Under the pieces are notes generated by a model. It saw only the letters and a list, made by a program, of their open reading frames with translations. It was not told the DNA's origin and did no database searches. Below are positions 44,100 to 55,576 of a DNA stretch of 64,000 nt, in pieces. The translations under genes and the position numbers were made by a program. Position 1 is the first letter of the stretch; each line of letters opens with the position of its first letter. The stretch comes from Stereum hirsutum FP-91666 SS1 (lineage: Eukaryota > Basidiomycota > Agaricomycetes > Russulales > Stereaceae), in the NCBI RefSeq assembly GCF_000264905.1, contig NW_006763132.1:1424514-1488513 (forward strand), in the 5' to 3' direction.

Positions 44100-45312
44100 T
44101 AGGGAATGACAGGGGTATGGGTAACCCGGCCGGGTAACGTACCCAGACCCGGACGGGTCGGGTCCGGGTCATCAATTGGGAACCCGAAGCTGACCCGGAC
44201 CCGTGGTCGGGTCACCCGCGGGTCGGAGGATCGATCCGGCAATTGCCGGAATGCTGTGCGCTTCCTGAAGAAGCTGCCAGCTCATCCGCTTCATCCTCTC
44301 TCTTGCCCTCCACCACCGAGTGTGTGATGGGATAGGTGGTGCTTGACGTTTCGGATTTCTCGGTGGTTCTGGGGGTTTTCAGACCCTCCGAACACGATCC
44401 CGTTGTCCGTTTGTCCATACGGGTCCGCGTTCATTCGGTGCGCCCCATTCTTCTCCTCACCCTCCCTCAGACACTAATTACCTTACCACATTCTTTCCAA
44501 CCGGCCTGTTTCGCGTTTCTCAACGGCTCTGGGGGTTTTCAACCCGTAAAAAAACGCTCCCACTGTCCACTTGTCGATACGTATCCGCGTTCATCCGGTG
44601 CGTCCAATCTTCCTCCTCCATCCCTCTCAAATAGTAATTGGCCTACTACCTTTTTTCCAGTGGTGTCGTATCGTGTTTCTCAACGGTTCTGGGGGTTTTC
44701 GAACCCTCCGAGAACGCTCCCGCTATCCGTTTGTTGATATGTGTCCGCGTTTGTCCGGTGTGTCCCCTCCACTCCCTCATCCTCACCCAAACACTAATCG
44801 GGCTGCACGCATTTTTTACACCGTAGGATTTCTCAAATCTCAGTGTTTTCCGGGGTTTTCAAACCCTCCGAACACGCTCCCATTGTCCATTTGTCAACGC
44901 GTACCTTCGTTCCTTGGGTACGTGGACTTCTTCTCCTCCCCCTTCCCCAAACATTGTTCAACTCCCCACATTTGTTCTAGCCACGTTGTTTCCGTTTTCT
45001 CAGTGATTTCGGGGGTTTTTCAACTATCTGAACACACTCGCGTTGTCCGTTTGTCAACACATAGCCTTGTTCTCCCGGTATGTCCCCTTCCCCTCCTCCC
45101 TCTCATCTGAACACTAATTGCACTATCACCATTTTTTTCGACAGTTCTATAATTTATTCTGCCAATCCATAGTGTAGTAGTGTACATACCCCTGGCATAC
45201 CCAGACCCGGCCCCCAACCCGCAGACCCGTGCAGACCCGAGAGACCCGTACCCGGCGGGTCCGGGTCCGGGTAGGTGTATTCTAACCCGCGGGTGACCCG
45301 TGTCATTCCCGA
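44100..45312. mobile_element. Complete non-autonomous hAT (1,213 bp)
   Basis: The left end reads TAGGGAATGACAGGGGT; the right end, reverse complemented, reads TCGGGAATGACACGGGT. Perfect 8 bp duplications ATAGTAAA flank it. Subterminal regions consist of ACCCGG/CCGGGT words in both orientations (44120-44230 and 45200-45300). The core is a tandem array. There is no open frame for a transposase. The truncated copy at 11671-12361 is the same family. Confidence 0.93.
44346..45120 (+). repeat. Tandem array, ~160 bp unit, about 5 diverged copies
   Basis: Each unit has TTTCTCA, GGTTCTGGGGGTTTTC, AACCCTCCGAACACG, TGTCCGTTTGTC, TCCGCGTTCAT, then a pyrimidine tract and CACTAATT. Units begin near 44348, 44512, 44670, 44828 and 44991. 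The truncated copy at 11.7-12.4 kb retains two. Confidence 0.85.
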
Positions 45313-47571
45313 ATAGTAAACTCTGAAGTAGGCCGAGACTGGTGCTTCATTCTCTCAAGCAAGCAGTCACGCAATATGTGGAGTGGCGACATAAGTAAAC
45401 TTGACCAGGACCCGACAGAGAGTAACAGTATCGTATAGACTACTCGAACAAACTGACCTTGAATATCCTCACTACATCACACAACCGGTCCACGGAAACT
45501 CTGAGGTCAAGTGCTTGCGACGAGAGGGAAGAATGGTGACCATTCCGTATATCGAACAATTCTCTAGTTCACTCACCTAAATATCTATTCGAGCACTTCC
45601 CTTTCCCTAGCCACCTGATGGTTACACCCAACATACGCGTGAAATGGCGGGCCAAGGATTCGACAGGCTAGGTGACCTTGGCGCCACCGGGCTTCGAGTT
45701 CTGAGCACGTTGGGACCGTTATGAGAACGGTTAGCTATGGTGGATTGAATGATGTCAAGGTGGCAGGGCAACGATGACGGTGGTAAGCAGAGCGGATGAG
45801 AGGAAGTAAGATCGACAGCGCTGGGAGGAAGAGCGAAAGGGACGAAGTTGTCCAGTCGTGGTACACGCGCGTCGAGGCCTGCCCTAAACTGCACGTGACT
45901 CCGTTGATCTGGCTTTGACTTGCAACTCCCTCCAGCTGTCTCTTGTCTCTTCCCACTCCCATTCCCATTCCCTCTTCGCTCCCAAACCTCTTCGTCCAGA
46001 CACCCATTGCCATACTCGACATTCAAGGTTGCTCATGGTGCTGTTGCACTATAACACGGTTGTTCTTGATGTCACGTAACTGCTCCTCCAAGCTAAGTCG
46101 TAGTGCCCGCTGAATGTTCCCGTTTACAATTTCATGCCCGTGATTGAGGCGTGATGAGATGATTATGGTAATAAGGTAATAAGGTAAGCTGTTGTCTTGC
46201 GCCTCGCTCCGTCCTACTGACACTTTTCTTGTTCTTTTTGTCTGCATTGCCCCAAGTGCCGAGCCAGCCTCTTTTGAGTGTTTTCGAGACTCGAACAAGG
46301 CATCTCGTTCGTGGTGAACAGTGAGTTGCTCAATTTTTCTGTGCCATCTCCACTGGCGATGCCGCGTCGTTTAGCCCAGATGTTTGCCTGCCCTTGTTGA
46401 GCACCACCCCATTCTCCTTTGACCACTGTTCTACATGTTAGTGTTTGGTATGTGCCGGCTATGTATGGTGATAAGGTGCCAATACCAGATTGGCTATCTA
46501 CTTTTTGCTTTTACCATCATCGTACCCAGCCCGACCTGGTTACTTGATGAAGAGTTGCTCATCGCCTTATCGAGCGATCTCGCCGCCGTCTAGTCCCAAG
46601 CCGTATTGCTTCTGTTTTGATAATGCACTGTTTCTTTTGTCAACAGCATCAAACGAGGTAAGAGGAAACTCACTGATGTTAGCAAGTTCCTGTAGACGTA
46701 GAAATGGAGACGGAAGAGGATACGTGTATCCTCGTGTAGGCACATGATATGAGGGTTCAGTTTATGGGAGGTCAACTCAACAGTGGTCCTTTATGGCAAG
46801 TTCAGCCTTCGTTCCATTCGTTGCCACTCAATTACTGAAAAATCTGCTACATCGGGTACAGGTTTCGCCAGTCGGGCTTGAACATGGTGAGTTCTGTTTG
46901 TGTTGTTGTCTTGTTTGTTTACCCCTGACACTGTATATGATGAGACTAGCCGTGGGTGAAAATGATGACAGAATAGACCTCGCAGGAGCTGAAGTGCGAG
47001 AGTTGCAGGCTGGCTTTGGGGAGGATGACACTGCTGTGGAATAACTCGGGTTTGATGGGCAAGCATGGTTGACCATGTAGAGTACTACTTTTCATGTACC
47101 CAAGCTAGTTTTCGTAGTTTTGGTTTTGGGCAAGGAACTTCGGGATGGCTCTAGTTTTTCTGTGTTTGCAAAACTGGTGCCAGTTTCAAAACATGCAATT
47201 TAGTTTGCCTTGTTTCTGTGTTTGGCAAGTTTTGGCTGTTCGCTACTCGAAAACAAGGCGAAAACAAGCGAAAACAAAATGGAGTGGTTTACTGATGAGA
47301 GTGGCAGTGACGACAATGTCTCAGAGATCCACAGTATCCATTGTCTCAGTCTTGTTCTGCGTCACCTAACCCCAACATATGAGTAAGAATACCGCAGCGC
47401 AGTTATCATATGGAGTCCGAATAGAGCCAGAACAGCGTGCGATCTCCGGCCAATAGTAAACGACCAACATGTGGCGGGAGCCGCGCGGTTGGGCGCGTCC
47501 AAGAAAGGAAGGCGGTTGGGTCGGCCGCGTTATCCTCTTGACGCGCTGCGAGACGTCCTACCTCCATAACC
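45313..47571. other. Intergenic and relic DNA, no firm gene
   Basis: Frames at 45622-46026 and 46023-46298 (minus), and a plus-strand piece near 46793-47044 (ENDDRIDLAGAEVRELQAGF), are short and unsupported. The last may be a relic exon. Around 47105-47285, repeated CAAAAC, TTTTGG and CGAAAACAAG words form a repeat edge just before the first core gene. Confidence 0.4.
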
Positions 47572-47914
47572 ATGTCGGCCACCAACGTAGAAGATCTCAA
47601 GGGTGCGTCTTCCTCGTCTACTTTCCTCTTTGCCAGCTGAAGCATATATGCTGATCACAGCACGTGTCTCCTCCCGTGATGAGCACATCCGGGAAACTTG
47701 GGTTCGCGCAATGGAAACTCGCATCGTGAAGGACATGTTGCAGACATGCCAACGGTCTGAGAGCGTTAACCACTACGAGAATTGCAGGGAGCTCGCGGAT
47801 AAGTACATTTCTATGTTGAGAGAAAACAAGGTACGTCTTCATCAGACGCTCTCTGACCAGGACGAAACTCAATCACAGGTTCAGATCCAGGGCTATAAGC
47901 ATATAGATGTATAG
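47572..47914 (+). CDS. NADH dehydrogenase complex I subunit NDUFB10-like (fungal 12 kDa)
   Basis: Three exons (47572-47602, 47661-47830, 47879-47914) give 78 residues. After MSATNVEDLK comes HIRETWVRAMETRIVKDMLQ, a Cys, then ESVNHYENCRELADKYISML, and RENKVQIQGYKHIDV. The layout IRE.WVR.M..R.V....L..C....VNH.E.C..L...Y...L.EN.VQGY matches the fungal 12 kDa (NDUFB10/PDSW-type) subunit of respiratory complex I, a peripheral inner-membrane protein with paired cysteines. It is slightly shorter than the usual fungal 90-100 residues. The first core gene after the repeat region. Confidence 0.8.
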
Positions 47915-48253
47915 CTCCGGACCCCCAATGCACCTCCTCGAAATCGAAAATCGCATAATGTTCGAATCACAACGTCTTCGCTCTCATCTGTGCTGGAAAC
48001 AGCGTGACATTAACGATACATTGGTGGTGAGGATGACTCCCGCTCTAGACAATACAAATCATTGTAAATCCTCGGCCATTTCCAACTGAATTTGGTGCTG
48101 CACTTCGCATTTTTCGTTCGCAATCATGGCACATCTGTGCTTTGCCAAAACCTATGGTGATTGGGACATTATATCATCATATGCTCACGAACACTACACG
48201 ATTAAGCAAATTCAAGAACACTAGAATCCAGAATGCTGTCGAGGCTAGTGCTT

Positions 48254-49493
48254 TTACTTCTTGCCCTTCCTCCTCTTGCCCTCAGTACCACTCGTCTCTG
48301 CTCCACTCAGCTCATCTCCACTGCTCACTGCACCCTTCTTCGCCGCCCTCTTCCTGTGGTGCTCTGGGATCCACTCCTCCTGATATCCTCCAGCACCACT
48401 AGCCGTGACAGGACCAACAGGGGCAGATACGGCCTCTTTACGTGGCTTACGGGTAGTTTGGGGGACGTATGTCTGATAAGCAATGTAGCCCAGGCCACTA
48501 AGCAGAGCAAGTACCGTGGCGTAGGTCGAAAGCCTATAATGACGGGCGCATGTTGTGAGCCGTCGCCCGCACGAACGACTGAGGAAAGACATACATTTTG
48601 AGATCGAAGACGGACAGTTCAGGTTCTACCACTGTCACGATGCCATCGAACGCGGGGACGATGTACGTGTTGCCCTATAATAGGGTAGTAGCGTCGGGAG
48701 AAGTAAGTAGGAAGTATATTCAACGATGTAAAGGTCCGTACCTCGGCCTCATGTTGGACCCAAAGGTTGAGCTTTAAATCTCCCGGCTGCAACGACAGTG
48801 AGGCTTTTACTCCGGCGGACTCTGGTGACACTACAAACGTACCTTGAATCTGAATATATGGATAGAAAGATCAGTCATATAGCGCGAGAAAGAAGAAGAG
48901 TGAAAGCACGGACTCGCTGTGGAAGCTGTAAGGAAGACGAATTTTTGCTCCTTCCATGAGATTGATGCCATATGTCAGATTACTGAGCTGTAAAAGAGTA
49001 TGAGAACCAATGAGGACTAAACCCAAGAGTGTACAAGGAAGTAGAGTGGAGAAGATGCGGACAGGGCATACCGTTTTGAGAGTCTTGTCCGAGTCTGGGT
49101 ACCGGAACTCGCCTGCAGCAGTCAAGAGGGTGACATTCTTCCCAAGATTGTTCTCGATGTTCAACCACATCTGGTTTCGCTCGCCATTGACGACATCTTC
49201 AGAGACCCGTCCAGGATATTGAGGAACGCTGGCAGACGAACAGAGCAAGAGCACGTACGACCGAAAGGGTTGCTCTCGGGGAAAGAGGCAACGACAAGAA
49301 CCTCAGGATCCGGCTGAGTGTCCATCTCCTCTACTTCAACTTCATCCATGGGTGCTATTGAAAAAAAAAAAGAGAGAACGAATATGAGTTCACAACGCCT
49401 GTGGATTAGGAAGGGCCTGTACTCACCGACTTCAACAGCAAACACCGAGGTCACTAACAACACAGCGGCGGCAAAGAAAGTACCGACGCGCAT
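48254..49493 (-). CDS. TRAP-alpha / IRC22-like ER membrane protein
   Basis: The first exon (49493-49427) encodes a signal peptide, MRVGTFFAAAVLLVTSVFA. The next (49354-49259) is acidic and ends FPESNPFG. With an intron ending at GAAG (49197), exon 3 (from 49196) gives HVVNGERNQMWLNIENNLGK, the hallmark block of translocon-associated protein alpha. Later exons give LTYGINLMEGAKIRLPYSF, LSLQPGDLKLNLWVQHEAE, IVTVVEPELSVFDLK, one transmembrane helix (STYATVLALLSGLGYIAYQ) and a basic Lys/Arg tail ending KRRKGKK. TRAP-alpha sits in the ER membrane next to Sec61 and aids translocation; yeast Irc22 is the distant fungal relative. About 250 residues. Confidence 0.85.
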
Positions 49494-49770
49494 CGTGAGG
49501 TAGTTTATAAAACGAGAGGAAGGGAGGAGTTAGAGTTCGGTCAGGCCGTAGAAGTGTTTGAATCGGAAGAGCGCGTTCGTTCGTGCCACGTCCTCCACTT
49601 TCTCAATTTCCAATTGCCTTCCATAGGTCCCTCACGTGCTTCGCGGCAAAATAACTTGTGCTTCGTCCGTTCGGTGAACGCGAAAGTATTCACTAGGGTA
49701 TGCAAGAGCGCGTCTGGGCAGCAAAGATACAGTGGTACAATAAATGGCTACATTATGGCCTGAGAAGAAA

Positions 49771-51042
49771 TTAACCAGCCAACTTTTTCACCAAGTCCTT
49801 TGCAATGTCGTCGCTGTCTGGAGACTGATCTGGCAGCCAGAACGCCTACGTGGTAAGGTCAGTTTTCCGGCTGCACCAAACAATAATATGTTGTACATAC
49901 AAGTTCCGCTCCCGCTGAGGCCATCATTGCAAGCCGAGGGTTGAACTTGACACATCGTGCTGGACCGGGATGGCCATCCATTTTCGTCAGAGGTTGCAGG
50001 CGCCTCGGCGTAGCCTTCAAATCGATAGGTCCTGTTTTCTCCCCCAGATCCTGCACGTCCCATATACAAATGCGCCCATCCAGTCCGCCTCCGACAATAT
50101 AGTTGCTATCTGGTGTCCAGCACACCTCCTCCCCGCTGCAGCCTCGTTGAGGCTCGATGCCCAGTGGCACCTCTGGTCGTCTCCTCTCTAAACTGGCATG
50201 TCCCACTAGTTTGGCAAGTAGATGGCCTTCAAACGCGTCCATGACATAGTGCGCATCGCCCGAACAGCCGACAAGGAGGTACTTGCCGTTCGTGGAAAAG
50301 GACATGGATGTTATGTAGATGGCGCGCGGTGGAAAGGAGATAAGGGCTAATGTCGGATCCTCGAGGGTGATGGTCAGGAAAGGAGCTTTGTCAAAGTTGG
50401 CCTGATCATAGAGCAGGATTCGAGAGTAACGATTGACGGCGACAGCGAAAACGACCCCGGTGCTATCGTAGGCTACGATGGGAGCAGCGGGGAGGTTGAG
50501 AAGACCGCGACAGGTCGGAGTACGGAGATCCCAGAGACGAACAGTGTTGTCCATGGCTGAGGACATGAAGCCATCGTCAATAGGAGATACCTCTAGGGAG
50601 ATAACCTTCTGAGTGTGGCCCTTGAAATACGACAGATATTTGTTGTCGTGTAGAGCATGGTACCTAATGGTGTCATCCTCCTTGGTGGACGCATGAATGA
50701 TGTTCCTGTCGCTGTGAGTGAACCGTGGAAGGTCGACACCGTACTTTTTCGAGTAAAGGGTCTTCAGGTGCCTGCGAGAACGCTGCTATCAGTCAGTCGT
50801 TGAGGGCGAATGAGCGCGAACATGAGGTGGGTGGCGACTCACTTTGCGGTCTTGCAGCTGTACAGTCGAAACGTTTCATCATCGCCTGCCGTGATGATAT
50901 GGCCGCCCTTGTCGTCGAACGATATGCCTGTGATGTGTCGCGGGCCAGTATTTTCCCTAGGGCGGCTGCCAGCTGCTGGAAGCGGACCTGGATCGACTGC
51001 TGTCTTGAATATCTTGGCCGGTTTTAGCTTTCCCTGTGACAT
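49771..51042 (-). CDS. SWD2: Swd2 / WDR82 WD40 protein of COMPASS
   Basis: From MSQGKLKPAKIF (51042) the protein runs ISFDDKGGHIITAGDDETFR, then LKTLYSKKYGVDLPRFTHS, IRYHALHDNKYLSYFKGHTQ, PIDDGFMSSAMDNTVRLWDL, and DGRICIWDV, ending DIAKDLVKKLAG. The SKKYGVDL.RFTH..N and HDNKYLSYFKGH blocks are diagnostic of Swd2/WDR82, a seven-bladed propeller in the Set1/COMPASS H3K4 methyltransferase and in the cleavage/polyadenylation factor. An upstream ATG at 51138 (MAPTDTGPIHSL..) could add a first exon via GTAATT. Three exons at least. It lies head to head with RPB5, 191 bp apart. Confidence 0.93.
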
Positions 51043-51233
51043 CTGTCAGAGAGTCTCGGGAAAAGTACGGCTCAGAATTACCATGAGGGAGGGCGTCAGA
51101 GTTAGAGAATGGATGGGCCCAGTATCCGTCGGTGCCATAGTCGTTCAGAGTGGGTTGGGCGAGTCGTGGGACTCAGCTGAGACGCGTCAAGGACACACGA
51201 GCTGAGTTTGAAATACTCTCGTCTCTGCTCATC
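51043..51233. promoter_or_regulatory. Divergent promoter, SWD2 and RPB5
   Basis: Under 200 bp separates the two divergent starts, so the promoters must overlap. No TATA box is visible. The region includes the alternative first exon of SWD2. Confidence 0.5.
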
Positions 51234-52159
51234 ATGTCTTCCTCAGACGACAGTGAGGCTGCTACGCTTTGGAAAGTAAATCGTACAATTCAAGAGCTCG
51301 TCAAGGATAGGGTCAGCTCGTTGGCATCTTAACTCCGTCAGATGGTGACCGACTATGAGCAGGGCTACCAAGTGGCGGACGATGAGATTCATATGGACCT
51401 GTCCACCTTCGAGTCTCATTATGCAAACAGTGCAGGGAGTGTCGAGTGTGTCAATTTTCTCTTCGTCATATTCAAACCATAGTGCCGAGCGCAGAACATG
51501 ATGTGACGTCTTGCCACAGTCGGAATCAACTCAATTTCTTCACCAATCTACGAGTCAACCCTCAGATATTTGTATTTTCCTGAGCGTCGGTGTCAAAACG
51601 ATGCGCAAGTGCGTCACCTCTGGCTCTCTCAATTGTTGTCTGACCTAACTCGAGCAGGCTTTCACAAATCATGACGGAGAAGGACATACGCAGCGGCGTC
51701 ATCATCTTTCCTGGCATCATGACCCCATCGGCGCGCAAGGTGCATTGCCTATGCCGCTCAAAATGTGCTTATGTAGCTCAACGCCCTCTGCACAGGCATA
51801 CTCACAATGGCAAACCTCAAGGTTGAAGAGTTTGCGGAGGCCGACCTGCTCGTATACATTACACATCACAAACTCGTTCCTCGACACGACGTTCTCACTC
51901 CAGAAGAAAAGAAAATGGTTCTTGAACGCTAGTGTGTCCCCCACCCTTCTCCCTCCTTTCCATATCACATTAACGACAGTTGTCGCTTAAATAAACGCCT
52001 GTACTGACATGCAGCCACTTGAAGGAGACACAGCTTCCTAGAATTCAGCCAGCCGATCCCATTGCACGATATTATGGTCTTCGACGAGGTCAGGTTGTCA
52101 AAATCACTCGCCCGAGTGAAACGAGCGGTCGGTACGCCAGTTACCGCATATGCTTTTAA
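51234..52159 (+). CDS. RPB5: RNA polymerases I/II/III common subunit Rpb5 (RPABC1)
   Basis: [23 protein letters not shown] (exon 51234-51311) joins [20 protein letters not shown] (from 51363). Then [83 protein letters not shown] and [20 protein letters not shown] follow, ending CF. These are the jaw domain and the conserved C-terminal assembly domain of Rpb5. About 215 residues when spliced. Between QIFVF and [10 protein letters not shown] the frame slips by one base (around 51565-51580): a T seems to be missing in a TTTT run. In an essential gene this more likely means a sequence error than a null allele. Confidence 0.93.
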
Positions 52160-53776
52160 AGGCTCTGCCTTGCTCGTTTCACTGGTCTTATGATAAATCC
52201 ACGGTGGGACGCAACGGCCCTCTCCACTATTGTATCTATTAGCTCGTGTTATTTGTTTTGCTAATGCTAAATGTCCACGCATCCCTTGTCCTCGCTTCCG
52301 ATTGCTTTCACGGATGGACATCTATCGTGTCCTAATAATGCGCTTTTCCCGACTGCGAAGTGGACCTTCTGCAGAGCTCCCAACTTCTAACTGTGTCTGT
52401 TGGGCAGAAGACTCCTCCGGAGGTCTCACATTGGTTTCACCTCAGGCGCGAGTGCACTTGTGGGTCCGTCAACCTCGATGGAATGGAGATCCAAGTAACA
52501 GCCTGCCTATACGACCGAAGGCTTCTTCGCCTTAGGCCCCGGTCTGCTCGGGTTTCGACTTCATTCTTGTGCTATGGATTTTCTCAGTATTTGCCTCCCG
52601 AGATCATTTTGAACTTCTTAGACAGAATGAACCTCGAAGAATGTGGCGTACCATCTGGGAATGTCTCGCCGAAGATTTCAGTCTTATACAACCATCTCAT
52701 ATCGGTCAGCGAGAGGCTACTTCGCGAGACGTCCTCTTCACCATGCTACCGCATCGCCGCGTGCTTCATCTCATGTACGTGGCAATATGTCGTGTCCTAC
52801 TGCCGTCGAATTTTCTCGGCTTTCGGATATGCAGCAAGTTCACTTACATACGAACCGTATCATGTCATTCTCAGGGCTACTCCATGTACCACCCGCTCTC
52901 GAGTCTTGCCGGCTAAGATCGCGATTGCGTTTCAAGAACGTTTCAAATAAGTCAGAGTAAATAACAGCACGTCAGAGAGAGACCAGACGTTTCGGTACGT
53001 GTCTATGCACTCTCCGTGGCTCCATAGCATTTGTACCGTAACTCCACAGCGCCGCCCGGCCGACTCATGGTCCCAGGCCACGATGTCAATATTTCCTATT
53101 TGCTACAGTTAGATAGAACCCACACTTCCTTCTTACCCCGCATAGGGGCAGTAACGTGACCGCGCTACTTCGTGGGAGTGTCTGCAGGCGACTACTATTT
53201 GCATGTACATACCGATGAACTCGACCCGGTGAGTATCGTTGCTTGTCAAGATCACCACACCAGTACCGAATGAGCGTCGTATTTGAGGACTCCACTCATG
53301 CCTGCTCATTTCTGCTTGGCGGCTCAGCGAACTTTTCCTTATCTGGAGACCACGACCTTTGATTACGAATGACCCATAATAGCCCTCGGCCCCGCTACGG
53401 ATGCTTAATGGAACTTGAAGGCAATCATTGCAAACAAGACCATCGTGCAGACATATATCGGGCTGCGTTTACATGGCCGTCATCCCGGACATGCTCGCCT
53501 TGCAGCCCGCGAGTCGTCCTTGAGGCTTGATCTGGATTGGGCCAACCTAAGCATGCAGTACGAGAGGAGGTGCGTGTCAATTTTAGGGTCATCATGATTA
53601 TCTCGTGTACGAAATTTTGACCTGCCTGCCCCCGGCATAGGCCCCGCTCGGGACTATAAAGGGCGGGCTAGAAAGTTAGCGAGCCTCATTTCGACCATCG
53701 TGCCTCCACTATAAACCTCGTCATTAGTACTTCCCCTCTCTGTCGACAGTCCGTCTGCCTTTTCTCGAATACCGGA
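52160..53776 (+). other. Weak gene candidate (possible F-box) and spacer
   Basis: A plus-strand frame at 52360-52950 includes YLPPEIILNFLDRMNLEECG, reminiscent of an F-box start, but the rest (SYCRRIFSAFGYAASS) has no recognisable repeats. A second frame (52569-52916) is equally open and no start or intron pattern is convincing. 52960-53776 shows no gene except the promoter of the terpene synthase, with CTATAAAGG near 53656. Confidence 0.3.
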
Positions 53777-55072
53777 ATGGCTACTTCAAATCCTCCCTCC
53801 ACCCCTCATCACGAGTCATTAATCCTCCCTGACCTGCTTTCTCTGTCGACACCTTTCAATGGCTCGACAAACCCGCACTGGGCCATGGCCGCCCCAGAAT
53901 CTTCAGCCTGGGTCTCTAGTTACAACCTCTTCTCAGACCGGAAGCGGACTGACTTCATCACTGGTTCGAACGAACTCCTCGTCTCACACACATATCCTCA
54001 TGCCGATTATGATGCCTTTCGAACATGTTGTGACTTTGTAAACTTGCTGTTCGTCATTGACGAGATTAGCGACGATCAGAGCGGAAAGGCCGCGAGACGG
54101 ACAGGGGAGGTGTATCTGAACGCGATGCGCGATCCTGAATGGACAGATGGCTCTGACTTGGCGAAGATGACACAACAGTAAGCACTAGCGTGTTTTTTTT
54201 TTCGCTTCTTAAGCTCAGGGCGCACTGACGCTAACATGCACTTTGACTTTGGCTCAACTCATTATCCGCAGATTTCGCGCGCGTTTCTTGAGGTCGGTCG
54301 GACCTCAATCCTTCCGTCGCTTCCTGAGGCACAGCGAAGACTACATCGACTGCGTGGCTAAGGAGGCAGAATATCGCGAACGGGGACAAGTGCTCGACAT
54401 GGATTCCTTCAAGTCCCTCAGGAGGGAGAACTCAGCGATCCGGTTGTGCTTCGGCCTGTTCGAGTTCACGTTAGGGATCGATCTTCCGGATTCAGTGTTT
54501 GAGGATGAGACGTTCATGAAGATGTACTGGGCCTCGGCGGACATGGTGTGTTGGGCAAATGTGAGTGACACCACACACACACCTCACTCCCTCCCTTCCT
54601 CTCCTATCAATCTTAGGCACAATGGATGTCGGGGCTGACATATGTCATAACTTGGTCGGAAGGACGTATACTCGTATAACGTGGAACAAGCTAAGGGTCA
54701 CAGTGGGAATAACATCGTTACCGTCCTGATGGCTGCGAGAGACATTGACATGCAGGCTGCGAGCGACTACGTCGGTGAGTACTATGCGGAGTTAATGGAG
54801 GAGTACATGACGGCCAAGGCGGAACTGGCGTCGAAGTCGTTCGGGTCGAGGGATCTGGATGAGGACGTTTGGAAATATGTGAACGCGATGGAGAACTGGC
54901 CGATTGGGAATTTGGAGTGGTCGTTCAAAACGAACAGGTAAGCTGAAGGATTGCTGAATCTAAGCATATGAAGTTGACGATTTCTGGTATATGTAGGTAC
55001 TTCGGCACTCTACACGACGAAGTGAAACGGACGCGATTGGTCGTGATCAAGCCTCGGAAAGTCGTTGTTTAG
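53777..55072 (+). CDS. Sesquiterpene synthase (class I terpene cyclase)
   Basis: Exons 53777-54177, 54272-54560, 54663-54937 and 54997-55072 join in phase to 347 residues, typical for fungal sesquiterpene synthases. The aspartate-rich metal motif is [11 protein letters not shown] (Asp95, Glu96, Asp99). The NSE motif [18 protein letters not shown] starts near residue 230. The C-terminal [15 protein letters not shown] holds the conserved RY pair. These bind the Mg-diphosphate of farnesyl diphosphate and start cyclisation. The product cannot be predicted. No cytochrome P450 or other tailoring gene is adjacent within the window; mevalonate kinase lies about 4 kb downstream. Confidence 0.93.
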
Positions 55073-55576
55073 GTATATTGATGGTGCGTCGTGCATCGCG
55101 CTTTATCTCCGTCTGGGTTCCAATTTGACATGGCTCAAACAGGGATACTATGGACGCGGATATCGTATGTGCTGCTCTTTATTGTTATTCGCATTGCTTT
55201 GCTGTGGATGTGACGTCCTTCACGATATTGCTCGAGGGAGTTGAGTAGAAGATGCTGACTGAAGACAGATGTATTGTATGTGCGATCTTGTGAAGTAGCG
55301 CTCTCGGATCTGGTGTGTAACTTATTTGATATTTCGCCATGTCGGTTCTGGCCTTGGATAGAATTGCTGAGTGGGTGGCGCTATATGTGGCCCTTGGTGT
55401 CTTCCTGGCGCTGACATCACTCCAAACGGGAGGCGCGTCATTGGCCGACGCGATATAAACAGTGCATCGTTCCCGTCGCGTCTCTTCCCCCCATGCGACT
55501 ACTCCCTACCCGCGCTCTCTTATCCCTCTCTCATTCACACCCCCACCATCGTCTTCTACTTTCACCGTTGCGCACG
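55073..55576. other. Spacer with promoter of AIF-like gene
   Basis: No gene is seen. The frame at 55371-55619 overlaps the AIF-like start in another frame and is a shadow. GCGATATAAACAG near 55450 may be a TATA box for the downstream gene. Confidence 0.4.

Noticed and set aside
45622..46298. Minus-strand genes near 46 kb
   Set aside because: Short frames with no motif, no splice support and overlapping alternatives.
49161..49493. Frameshift in the TRAP-alpha gene between exons 2 and 3
   Set aside because: Using the donor at GGTC/GTACGT and the acceptor CTGAAG/ATGTCG gives NPFGHVVNGERN in phase, the expected family sequence.
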